From assembly GCA_900759415.1 (NCBI GenBank), contig CAAEVC010000109.1:1-15693 (forward strand): a stretch of DNA of 15,693 bases, in the 5' to 3' direction. The notes beneath the pieces were generated by a model, which made no database searches, was not told where the DNA came from, and saw nothing but the letters and a program-made list of their open reading frames with translations. The DNA comes from an uncultured Dialister sp. (GTDB lineage Bacteria > Bacillota > Negativicutes > Veillonellales > Dialisteraceae). Within the stretch, counting starts at the first letter, position 1, and every line of letters starts with the position of its first letter. This document shows, piece after piece, positions 1 through 6,274 of the stretch. Both the position numbers and the translations under genes were made by a program.

Positions 1-6
1 AGGTGG

Positions 7-39
7 TTGTAAAGACTTTATGGTTTGTAATTATATAGT
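7..39. repeat. Imperfect direct repeat, copy 1
   Basis: This stretch reads ttgtaaagact, then 5 extra bases, then gtttgtaattatatagt. Copy 2 at 473-500 has the same two blocks joined directly, with two substitutions in the second block. The two copies bracket about 430 bases of hairpin-rich sequence with no convincing gene. The repeat is visible directly; whether it marks an insertion boundary or is only a dispersed intergenic repeat is inference. Confidence 0.5.
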
Positions 40-44
40 CAATA

Positions 45-62
45 CGGTCATCCCGCGAGACC
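45..62. repeat. 18-base dispersed motif, copy 1
   Basis: The motif is cggtcatcccgcgagacc. It recurs at 258-275 with a single difference (c to a in the gagacc half). It looks like a genomic intergenic repeat rather than coding sequence. Its function is unknown. Confidence 0.5.
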
Positions 63-94
63 ATTTGCGTCTCAATGTGCGGTTTTCCCCCTTT

Positions 95-154
95 CATTTG
101 CCTTAAAGGCAAATGACTTCCCCCGGCCATGAGCGCTTCGCGCTTTTAAGGGGG
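95..154. repeat. Palindrome plus nested C/G hairpin
   Basis: Positions 95-115 form a perfect inverted repeat, with arms catttgcctt and aaggcaaatg around one central base. Immediately after it, ccccc at 120-124 can pair with ggggg at 150-154, enclosing a small hairpin (agcgc 132-136 with gcgct 140-144, loop ttc). No T-run follows, so this is not an ordinary intrinsic terminator. It resembles the structured intergenic repeats of many bacterial genomes; copy number cannot be judged from one window. Confidence 0.45.
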
Positions 155-185
155 CAGCCCTATTTTAAGGACTGGGTGAATTTAT

Positions 186-305
186 ATGGCCGAGATTGAA
201 CATGTTAATACACGCATGGTACAGATAGCGGAATTGCGGGGAACCGATAGTGGGGGACGGTCATCCCGAGAGACCGAAAAAACAGCTATGAGTGATGAAC
301 TATGA
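186..305 (+). other. Doubtful 39-codon ORF running into repeat sequence
   Basis: An ATG at 186 opens 39 codons to a TGA at 303-305. The first part (MAEIEHVNTRMVQIAELR) looks protein-like. The second part is translated from the 18-base dispersed motif at 258-275 and the sequence after it, so it is unlikely to be native coding sequence. The only Shine-Dalgarno-like sequences upstream (AAGGA, GGGTG) are poorly placed. It could be the broken end of a former gene or chance. I assign no function. Confidence 0.12.
258..275. repeat. 18-base dispersed motif, copy 2
   Basis: This is cggtcatcccgagagacc, matching 45-62 at 17 of 18 positions. It is followed by gaaaaaacagctatgag and, at 321-335, a small hairpin (atcggc / gccgat, loop ttc). 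Confidence 0.5.
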
Positions 306-362
306 GAACAGAGCAAAGGTATCGGCTTCGCCGATGAGTATGAAGCTTTTACGGGACGGCGC

Positions 363-434
363 GAGGCCATTAGCGTGTCATGGTGCGGCTTCCCTCACCA
401 CTTGAGGCATACTCTCCACTAATCGCTGGGCCTC
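363..434. repeat. Large imperfect foldback
   Basis: GAGGCC at 363-368 is complementary to GGCCTC at 429-434, and ATTAG at 369-373 to CTAAT at 419-423, with a 5-base bulge between the two stems on the 3' side. Inside, TGGTG can pair with CACCA. No reading frame of note and no T-run follow. It may be a repeat element or part of a structured RNA; I cannot name a family. Confidence 0.35.
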
Positions 435-472
435 TTTAAGAGATTTATGGAAAAGAAAGAGCCCCGGGAAGA

Positions 473-500
473 TTGTAAAGACTGTTTGCAATTATAAAGT
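473..500. repeat. Imperfect direct repeat, copy 2
   Basis: Partner of 7-39. The two blocks (11 and 17 bases) are joined without the 5-base spacer seen in copy 1. Confidence 0.5.
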
Positions 501-549
501 ATTCCGATTATACTGCTGTATCACCGTTCAATCTGCTTTTAATAAAGAT

Positions 550-593
550 AAAAAGGGTGCTGTGAGAAATCATTTTTTCATAGTACCCTTTTT
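550..593. terminator. Strong hairpin terminator, bidirectional in form
   Basis: A stem of about 20 pairs begins AAAAAGGGTGCT and ends AGTACCCTTTTT. A few of its pairs are G-U on the plus strand, and the loop is short. The A-run on one flank and the T-run on the other would let it stop transcription from either side. No gene is visible within 500 bases on the left, and the next gene starts at 898. It may therefore insulate etfBA, or end a transcript beginning in or before the non-coding patch. Confidence 0.7.
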
Positions 594-685
594 GATGTTT
601 TGTATTCGTCGGAAAGACCAATGTCCTTTGAAGTTTAAGGGCTGAAGTCTCATTGCATTGCGAGACCTTCTCCTTTCATTTTGCA

Positions 686-718
686 GAGAACGGCGAGCCG
701 GTGACAGTGCCGTCTCTC
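686..718. repeat. Hairpin in the etfB upstream gap
   Basis: GAGAACGGC (686-694) pairs with GCCGTCTCTC (709-718) with one bulged base. No T-run beyond TCTC follows. Apart from this, bases 594-813 show no gene or recognisable signal. Confidence 0.3.
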
Positions 719-833
719 CCCCTGCTTTAACGGTCTTCTTCCTGGTTCAGACTGCCTCTCACGTCTCATGGCAGTTTTATCTATTTTTATGATGATGGAT
801 TTCAAATAAAATCATGCCTTGCTCTTTCGTATA

Positions 834-842
834 TGGTATACT
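834..842 (+). promoter_or_regulatory. Extended -10 promoter of etfBA
   Basis: TGGTATACT is an extended -10 box (TGn plus TATACT). It lies about 55 bases before the etfB start codon. The only TTG-like -35 candidate (TTGCTC at 819-824) is too close, at 12 bases. The box lies downstream of an earlier in-frame ATG at 814, which argues against that ATG as the start. Confidence 0.6.
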
Positions 843-897
843 GAAATTGAAAAAATTCACAGATATAACCGGTGAGACTCAATCAAAGGGGGTTATT

Positions 898-1689
898 ATG
901 AAGTTTCTTGTTTGTGTAAAACAGGTAGTAGATACTTCCAAGATGGAAGTAGATGAAACCGGAAGATTAAAAAGAGCCAGTGGAAACAGCATGCTGAATC
1001 CGATGGACCGTAATGCACTGGAAGGTGCGTTTGCCTTAAGAGATCAGGAAGGAGGCACTGTGACAGTGATTGCCATGGGGCCGCCACAGGCAGAAATGGT
1101 ACTCAAGGAAGCGATTTCCATGGGAGCCGATGAAGCTTATCTGGTCACCGACCGTGCCTTTGGGGGCGCTGATACACTGGCTACCAGCTATACCCTGGGC
1201 AAGGCTATCCAGAAAATCGGACCTTTCGATCTTATTTTCTGCGGCCAGGAATCACTGGACAGCAATACCGCTCAGGTAGGACCGGAACTGGCAGCAACCT
1301 TAGGTATTCCGGATGTCAGTGCAGCAATAGATATTTCCTTTGAACGGGAAGGTTATGTGACTGTCACCCGCCAGATGGGCGATGAAATCAGTGAAGTGGT
1401 AGAAATGAAACTTCCAGGTCTTGTGACCTGCACCCCTTACCTGAATCGTCCAAGATACCCGAGCATTAAGGGAATACTCCGAAAATTTGATATCAATATC
1501 CAGCATATCACCTCTTCTGATATGGATGTGGATCCATCCCGCATCGGACTTACCGGATCTCCTACACAGGTACTGAAGGTCCGCCCTATTGAAGTACCGA
1601 AGAAGGAAAATCTGAAAATTGAAGGAAAGACCGCATCTGAAGCAGTAGATGAACTTTTTGCAGGTCTTGTGAAACTCAAACTGGTGTAG
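898..1689 (+). CDS. etfB: Electron-transfer flavoprotein, beta subunit
   Basis: This is the small (263-residue) subunit of a cytoplasmic electron-transfer flavoprotein, which together with EtfA carries electrons between NADH or acyl-CoA dehydrogenases and other carriers. The N-terminus MKFLVCVKQVVD, the segment GADEAYLVTDRAFGGADTLATS and the later TRQMGDEISEVVEMKLPGLVT are typical of the EtfB/FixA family; length is normal. The DR-F-GADT-ATS stretch resembles EtfB subunits of anaerobes known to do flavin-based electron bifurcation (Megasphaera, Acidaminococcus, Clostridium); this is suggestive only. The start is ATG 898: AAAGGGGG ends 5 bases upstream, and the promoter at 834-842 excludes the in-frame ATG at 814. 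etfA follows after 7 bases. No acyl-CoA dehydrogenase or other partner enzyme lies beside the pair. Confidence 0.95.
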   Translation: MKFLVCVKQVVDTSKMEVDETGRLKRASGNSMLNPMDRNALEGAFALRDQEGGTVTVIAMGPPQAEMVLKEAISMGADEAYLVTDRAFGGADTLATSYTLGKAIQKIGPFDLIFCGQESLDSNTAQVGPELAATLGIPDVSAAIDISFEREGYVTVTRQMGDEISEVVEMKLPGLVTCTPYLNRPRYPSIKGILRKFDINIQHITSSDMDVDPSRIGLTGSPTQVLKVRPIEVPKKENLKIEGKTASEAVDELFAGLVKLKLV

Positions 1690-1696
1690 GAGGGCA

Positions 1697-2710
1697 ATGA
1701 TGGATTTTTCTGATTATAAAGGAATATACGTAATTGGTGCTCTGGTGGACGGGAAACTGCAGAAAGTCACCGGAGAACTGACGGGAGAAGCCCGCCGTCT
1801 GGCAGACAACATGAATGAAACGGTCAATGTAGTATTAATGGGCGGAAAACTGAAGGATGATGCAAAGAAGCTGATTTCCTACGGTGCTGACAAGGTCTAT
1901 GTCCTGAGCGATGAGCTCCTTTCCCACTATGATGGCAAAGCTTATCAGAAGGTACTGGTAGATTTCTTTAAGGACAAGAAGGCAGATACCATTATTTTCG
2001 CTGCTACCGCCTATGGCAAGGATCTGGCACCAAGAGCGGCTGCTGAACTGATCTGCGGCGTCACTGCCGATGTGACCGAACTTTCTGCTGATGAGGATAA
2101 TCTGGTCATCTGGTCCCGTCCGGCGATGGATGGAAATATTATGGCAGATATTGTAAGCCCGCTTTTCCGTCCGCAGGTAGGTACCGTGCGTCCTGGTATT
2201 TTCAAGACACCGGAAGAAGACTCCTCCAGAAGTGGGGAAATCATCGAAGTTCCTGTTCACGTGGAAAAAGAAGATCTGGGCACAGTACTCAAGAAGATCA
2301 TCCAGTCTGAAAAGGATGAACATCCACTGGAAACTGCTTCTATCGTAGTAGCCGGCGGCCGTGGTTTCCACAGTGAAAAAGAATGGCAGATGGTCCGCGA
2401 ACTGGCGGATCTCCTCGGGGCAGCTGTAGGATGTACCCGTCCGATTACAGAAATGGGATGGGAACCTCACAGCCGTCAGATCGGGCAGACCGGTAAAGGC
2501 GTTTCTCCAAAAGTGTACTTTGCTTTAGGGATTTCCGGCGCCATGCAGCATACCTGCGGCGTGAATGCAGAAATCGTAATCGCTGTAAATAAAGACGGTA
2601 ATGCACCGATGATGCAGATGGCTGATTATGCAGTCACTGCGGATCTGAAAGAATTTATGCCACTTCTTATAGAAAAAATAAAGAGATGGAAAGCAGAAAA
2701 ACAGGCTTAA
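1697..2710 (+). CDS. etfA: Electron-transfer flavoprotein, alpha subunit
   Basis: EtfA (337 residues, normal length) forms the heterodimer with EtfB and carries the FAD-binding C-terminal domain. The N-terminal Rossmann-like half shows GADKVYVL and TAYGKDLAPRAAA. The FAD domain shows VVAGGRG, then GCTRPITEMGW, QIGQTGKGVSPKVYFALGISGA-QH and AVNKDGNAPMMQMADYAV, all classic for the family. ATG 1697 follows AGGAGGG (1688-1694), which overlaps the etfB stop codon, so the two are almost certainly translationally coupled. A second ATG at 1700 is possible but less well placed. No terminator follows; a promoter for the next gene begins 3 bases after the stop. Whether the complex bifurcates electrons or is a simple carrier cannot be decided from the neighbours. 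Confidence 0.96.
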   Translation: MMDFSDYKGIYVIGALVDGKLQKVTGELTGEARRLADNMNETVNVVLMGGKLKDDAKKLISYGADKVYVLSDELLSHYDGKAYQKVLVDFFKDKKADTIIFAATAYGKDLAPRAAAELICGVTADVTELSADEDNLVIWSRPAMDGNIMADIVSPLFRPQVGTVRPGIFKTPEEDSSRSGEIIEVPVHVEKEDLGTVLKKIIQSEKDEHPLETASIVVAGGRGFHSEKEWQMVRELADLLGAAVGCTRPITEMGWEPHSRQIGQTGKGVSPKVYFALGISGAMQHTCGVNAEIVIAVNKDGNAPMMQMADYAVTADLKEFMPLLIEKIKRWKAEKQA

Positions 2711-2713
2711 GGA

Positions 2714-2722
2714 TGTTATAAT
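2714..2722 (+). promoter_or_regulatory. Extended -10 promoter for the aminotransferase homologue
   Basis: TGTTATAAT is a perfect extended -10 box just after the etfA stop codon, with no good -35 box upstream. It predicts a leader of roughly 55 bases before ATG 2786. With no terminator after etfA, read-through from etfBA is also possible. Confidence 0.5.
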
Positions 2723-2785
2723 AAGTTCAGATAGATTTTCTTTGTGGGGTCAATTTCCTGGCCTTTGTTTTAGGAGGTGAAAGGT

Positions 2786-3664
2786 ATGGCAGATTTCAAA
2801 CCTACCATATACTACAATCACAATTTTTACTATGATTTTTCCAAAATCATCAGTGCAGATGACAGGGGACTGCAGTTCGGTGATGGATGCTACGAATGGA
2901 TCCGTATATTCCACGGCCGTCCATTTGCTCTTTCCTATCATGTAGACCGTCTGTACCGTTCCATGCGCCTTCTGGGAATCCGTCCGGTAACAGCACCTGA
3001 TGAATTTACAGAAATTACAGAAGTTGTTATTGAAGAATCCGGCATTACAGAAGGATACCTCAAAATCATCGTTACCCGTGGCGAAGGAGATCATGATTTC
3101 ACCATTCCTGGCAGAAATGCGCTCCGTCCGAATGTTATGGTCTATGCAAAGCCAATCAATCTGGAAGCTATTGCAAAAGTACAGGATGGCGTTCAGTGCA
3201 TTACCATGGAAGATGATCGGGGACATCACTGCGATATCCTTTCACTGAACCAGCTGGATAACATGATGGCCAGAGCAGAAGCACAGAAGAAAGGTGCCTA
3301 TGATGCTATTTTCATCAAGGACGGCCTTCTCACTGAAGCCAGCCATTCCAATGTATGCATCGTAAAGGCCGGCGTTATCTGGACTCCCGCAAAGAATGAA
3401 CATATGATTCCAGGAATTACCCGTTCCCTCGTTCTTTCCAGAGTAGCACCGACTGCCGGTGTCACCTCTATCGATGACGGTGCAGAACCGGTTAAGCTTA
3501 CTGACATTATGAATGCAGAAGAAGTATTCCTCACCAATACGGAAGATGGAATCGTTCCTGTCCTTTCCGTTGATGGACAGCCTATTGGCGACGGTAAACC
3601 AGGCAATGTAACCAGAAAGATTCAGGAACACTATGCCCACCTTATGACCGATGGTTTGCCGTAA
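2786..3664 (+). CDS. Class IV aminotransferase homologue lacking catalytic lysine
   Basis: This 292-residue protein is of the fold-type IV PLP aminotransferase family and is closest in pattern to D-alanine transaminase (Dat). Family landmarks are DRGLQFGDGCYE (26-37), HVDRLYRSM (52-60), IVTRG (95-99), CDILSLNQL (149-157), LTEASHSNV, IPGITRS and EVFLTNT. In Bacillus Dat the segment aligned to CDILSLN reads CDIKSLN, where K is the lysine that binds PLP. Here residue 152 is Leu (CTT, 3239-3241), and no lysine sits at a neighbouring position. The R-x-H carboxylate-binding pair after the VTRG motif also looks absent (GDHDF instead). The fold is clear; ordinary transaminase activity is doubtful. 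The start is ATG 2786, 8 bases after AGGAGG (2772-2777); an upstream in-frame GTG overlaps that ribosome site. It has its own promoter and terminator. Confidence 0.85.
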   Translation: MADFKPTIYYNHNFYYDFSKIISADDRGLQFGDGCYEWIRIFHGRPFALSYHVDRLYRSMRLLGIRPVTAPDEFTEITEVVIEESGITEGYLKIIVTRGEGDHDFTIPGRNALRPNVMVYAKPINLEAIAKVQDGVQCITMEDDRGHHCDILSLNQLDNMMARAEAQKKGAYDAIFIKDGLLTEASHSNVCIVKAGVIWTPAKNEHMIPGITRSLVLSRVAPTAGVTSIDDGAEPVKLTDIMNAEEVFLTNTEDGIVPVLSVDGQPIGDGKPGNVTRKIQEHYAHLMTDGLP

Positions 3665-3683
3665 CAGGTAAAATTGGATACAG

Positions 3684-3711
3684 ACAGCAGCTCTTCGGGG
3701 CTGCTGTTTTT
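3684..3711 (+). terminator. Rho-independent terminator with UUCG loop
   Basis: ACAGCAGCTC and GGGCTGCTGT form a 10-pair stem (one G-U) closed by a TTCG tetraloop and followed by a run of T. It lies 19 bases after the stop codon of the aminotransferase homologue. Confidence 0.93.
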
Positions 3712-3788
3712 GATTGCATAAGGAAATTCATAAGTTATGGACGGGAAGAACTCCTGTTTGATGAAAACCCTTATTTTCTTCGTTCTTA

Positions 3789-3797
3789 TGGTATAAT
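3789..3797 (+). promoter_or_regulatory. Extended -10 promoter of the ruv operon
   Basis: TGGTATAAT is a consensus extended -10 box, with only a weak AT-rich -35 region. It is about 52 bases before the ruvC start and directly follows the terminator at 3684-3711, so it marks a new transcription unit. No LexA/SOS-box-like palindrome was obvious around it. Confidence 0.65.
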
Positions 3798-3849
3798 ATA
3801 AAAGAATTGTCCATAATATATCTGCTGATTGTTATCATTTGGAGAAGAA

Positions 3850-4359
3850 ATGCGTGTTTTAGGAATAGATCCGGGAACCGGACGGTGTGGATTTGGCGTC
3901 GTAGATAAGACGAGCTCAGTGATTAAGCCGGTGAACTATGGAGTCATTGAAACCTATAAGGAGCAGGATGATCTGGAAAGACTAAATATTGTGTATGAAG
4001 GCATCGGTGAGCTGATTGCCCGCTATCGCCCGCAGTTCATGGGGGTGGAGACCCTCTATTTCAATACCAATATCACAACTGGTATCAAGGTGGCCCAGGC
4101 AAGGGGTGTCATCCTTCTGGCAGGCTACCGTCAGAATATTCCTGTCATCCCTGTCACTCCTCTTCAGGTGAAGCAGCAGATGACCGGTTATGGGAGAGCC
4201 GATAAGAAGCAGGTCATCGAGATGGTGAAAAGGCTGATGGGAATCACAAAGAAAATAGATCCTGATGATGCAGCCGATGCACTGGCCATAGGACTTACAG
4301 CAGCCTATCATGTGGAACATCAGAAACTTTTCGGGATTTCTGACCTGACCCGTTCATAA
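3850..4359 (+). CDS. ruvC: Crossover junction endodeoxyribonuclease RuvC
   Basis: RuvC resolves Holliday junctions by paired nicks, working with the RuvAB branch-migration motor. The protein has 169 residues, the usual size. It opens with MRVLGIDPGTGRCGFGVV, with the first catalytic acid at D7. E67 in MGVETLYF and D140/D143 in DPDDAADALAIGL complete the four metal-binding acids. ATG 3850 was chosen because GGAG lies 5 bases upstream and the catalytic strand then starts at residue 1. An in-frame TTG at 3829 adds seven residues without support. ruvA follows after 12 bases. Confidence 0.97.
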   Translation: MRVLGIDPGTGRCGFGVVDKTSSVIKPVNYGVIETYKEQDDLERLNIVYEGIGELIARYRPQFMGVETLYFNTNITTGIKVAQARGVILLAGYRQNIPVIPVTPLQVKQQMTGYGRADKKQVIEMVKRLMGITKKIDPDDAADALAIGLTAAYHVEHQKLFGISDLTRS

Positions 4360-4371
4360 TGGAGATAGAAA

Positions 4372-4977
4372 ATGATTGGATATGTAAAAGGAAAAGTGAC
4401 CGGACTTTATTCCAGTTTCTGCTTTCTGGAAACAGGAGGTATCGGATACAGGATTTTTATTTCAGATAAGACAAGACAGCATCTTTCCATGAATGAAGAG
4501 GCAAAACTTCTGACCCACATGGTGGTCCGGGAAGATGCCATTCTTCTCTATGGATTTCTGACCCCTGAGGAAAAGGAACTCTTCCTGATTCTCATCGGTA
4601 TTCCCAAGGTGGGACCGAAGGTGGCCATGGGTATCCTTTCCGCCCTTGATTTCGCGCAGCTGGTCACAGCGGTGAAGACGAAGAATGCGGCGCCTCTGAC
4701 CCAAGTGCCGGGAATTGGCAAGAAGACCGCAGAACGGCTGATCGTGGAGCTGAAAGACAAGGTGGACGGCTTTGATGTCCAGGTGAGTGAAGAAGAACTG
4801 GCAGCAGTATCGCCGGCAGAAGAAGGGATGGAAGGAGATGCCCTCAAAGCTCTTATGAGTCTTGGATACGAATCTTCGGAAGTCATGCCGGTGATCCGGA
4901 AACTGTCAGGTTTCCATGACAATGTATCGGCACTGATCAGTGCAGTACTTCGTGAATTAGCAAGAGGCCGGGATTGA
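4372..4977 (+). CDS. ruvA: Holliday junction DNA helicase subunit RuvA
   Basis: RuvA (201 residues) is the tetrameric protein that grips the four-way junction and loads RuvB. The N-terminal OB-fold domain starts MIGYVKGKVTGL. Two helix-hairpin-helix motifs follow, GIPKVGPKVAMGIL (76-89) and VPGIGKKTAERL (112-123). After an acidic linker comes the C-terminal RuvB-binding domain (DALKALMSLGYESSEV, residues about 155-200). GGAGAT precedes the ATG. Its stop codon is separated from ruvB by a single base, so translational coupling is likely. Confidence 0.97.
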   Translation: MIGYVKGKVTGLYSSFCFLETGGIGYRIFISDKTRQHLSMNEEAKLLTHMVVREDAILLYGFLTPEEKELFLILIGIPKVGPKVAMGILSALDFAQLVTAVKTKNAAPLTQVPGIGKKTAERLIVELKDKVDGFDVQVSEEELAAVSPAEEGMEGDALKALMSLGYESSEVMPVIRKLSGFHDNVSALISAVLRELARGRD

Positions 4978-4978
4978 T

Positions 4979-6073
4979 ATGAATAATAAATATATAAAGA
5001 GTCTGGCAGGAGAGGGAGAAGAGGAAGTATTAGGTGGTAAAGGCCGCATCGTGTCTACAGAAGAAACGGTGAAAGACGAATGGCAGACCAGCCTCCGCCC
5101 TCAAAGACTGGACAGTTATATCGGACAGGAATCATTTAAAAAGAATCTGAAAGTTTATATTGAAGCGGCGAAATCAAGAAATGAAGCGCTGGACCATGTA
5201 CTCCTTTACGGACCGCCAGGACTGGGAAAGACGACCATGGCCAAAATCATTGCCAACGAACTGGGATCCCAGTTCAAGGTGACCAGCGGACCGGCTATTG
5301 GAAGACCGGGTGAACTGGCAGCCATGCTGACTACCCTCCAGGATCATGATGTGCTCTTCATTGATGAAATCCACCGTCTGAACCGGAGCGTGGAAGAAAT
5401 CCTCTATTCTGCAATGGAAGACTTTGCCCTTGATATTGTAATGGGGAAAGGGACAGGTGCCAGCTCCATCCGTATCGATCTGGCAAAATTTACCCTCATC
5501 GGTGCTACTACAAGAGCAGGATCCCTTTCGGCGCCTCTCAGAGACCGTTTCCTTATTACCAATCATATGCAGTTCTATGAACCGAATGAGCTGAAGCAGA
5601 TCATCATAAGAGCAGCTCATATTCTTGGCATAGATATTGAAGAGGACGGTGCCGATGAAATCGCCCGCCGTTCCAGAGGTACGCCTCGTATCGCCAATCG
5701 TTTGCTGAAGAGAATCCGCGATTTCGCGCAGATCCAGAAGAGCGCCATCACATCACAGATTGCGTCAGAAGCGCTGGCTGCTCTTCATGTGGATGAAATC
5801 GGCCTTGATGATCTGGATAATGAAATACTGAAAGCCATCATTTATAAATTCAACGGCGGCCCTGTAGGCATCGATACCATATCAGCCGCGGTGAGCGAAG
5901 AAAGAGCAACCATTGAAGATGTATGCGAGCCTTATCTGATGCAGATCGGATTTCTTTCCAGAACCCCAAGAGGCCGCATAGCTACGAAAGCTGCTTATGA
6001 TCACATAGGTGCTCCATGGAATCAGGACGAAAAAGAAAGAGATCTTTTCGAGGGCGATAATGGAAATCGGTAA
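4979..6073 (+). CDS. ruvB: Holliday junction branch migration ATPase RuvB
   Basis: RuvB is the hexameric AAA+ motor that drives branch migration on RuvA-bound junctions. Walker A is GPPGLGKTT (78-86), Walker B FIDEIHRL, sensor 1 IGATTRAG, the arginine finger lies in APLRDRF, and sensor 2 in RSRGTPRIANRLL. The C-terminal winged helix ends with IGFLSRTPRGR. At 364 residues it carries roughly 25 more N-terminal residues than the RuvB sequences I recall. An in-frame GTG at 5051, preceded 7 bases upstream by AAAGG, would give a family-sized 340-residue protein. I keep ATG 4979 because it sits one base after the ruvA stop and the frame is open. The 3' end overlaps the next gene by 14 bases. Confidence 0.95.
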   Translation: MNNKYIKSLAGEGEEEVLGGKGRIVSTEETVKDEWQTSLRPQRLDSYIGQESFKKNLKVYIEAAKSRNEALDHVLLYGPPGLGKTTMAKIIANELGSQFKVTSGPAIGRPGELAAMLTTLQDHDVLFIDEIHRLNRSVEEILYSAMEDFALDIVMGKGTGASSIRIDLAKFTLIGATTRAGSLSAPLRDRFLITNHMQFYEPNELKQIIIRAAHILGIDIEEDGADEIARRSRGTPRIANRLLKRIRDFAQIQKSAITSQIASEALAALHVDEIGLDDLDNEILKAIIYKFNGGPVGIDTISAAVSEERATIEDVCEPYLMQIGFLSRTPRGRIATKAAYDHIGAPWNQDEKERDLFEGDNGNR

Positions 6074-6272
6074 AGCATTGATCATCCTTGGGGTGATCTG
6101 TATCGCAGCGGGCCTCTTCTTCATGGCAGGGGACCGGATTCCCTTTCTGGGCCATCTTCCGGGAGATATCCATATAACAAAGGGGGATACAGAATTCTAC
6201 TTTCCTGTGGTTTCCTGTATTCTTGTCAGTGTGATTGGTACCATTCTTCTCAATCTGTTTTTCAGAAGGTAA
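6060..6272 (+). CDS. Small DUF2905-family membrane protein
   Basis: This is a 70-residue protein with two predicted membrane helices (about residues 5-23 and 48-67). They flank a short loop with the family signature PFLGHLPGDIHI and FYFPVV. DUF2905 proteins are commonly found next to ruvB; their role is unknown. The start ATG 6060 has GAGGG 5 bases upstream and overlaps the last 14 bases of ruvB in another frame. The in-frame ATG at 6009, deep within ruvB, would add a charged N-terminus without a ribosome site. spoIID begins two bases after the stop. Confidence 0.85.
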   Translation: MEIGKALIILGVICIAAGLFFMAGDRIPFLGHLPGDIHITKGDTEFYFPVVSCILVSVIGTILLNLFFRR

Positions 6273-6274
6273 AC

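Noticed and set aside
182..370. Minus-strand 62-codon ORF
   Set aside because: It is composed of the repeat-rich patch read backwards, has no ribosome site, and its Ser/Arg/Pro-rich product looks random.
814..897. Longer etfB start at ATG 814
   Set aside because: It lies upstream of the extended -10 box at 834-842 and lacks a ribosome site; ATG 898 has AAAGGGGG and the family-typical N-terminus.
1835..2470. Long minus-strand ORF of 211 codons opposite etfA
   Set aside because: It is a shadow of the etfA codon pattern; the His/Phe/Tyr/Cys-rich product has no recognisable domain and no promoter or ribosome site was seen.
3700..3850. Possible SOS (LexA) operator before ruvC
   Set aside because: I looked for a LexA-type palindrome (GAACnnnnGTTC or related) and found none.
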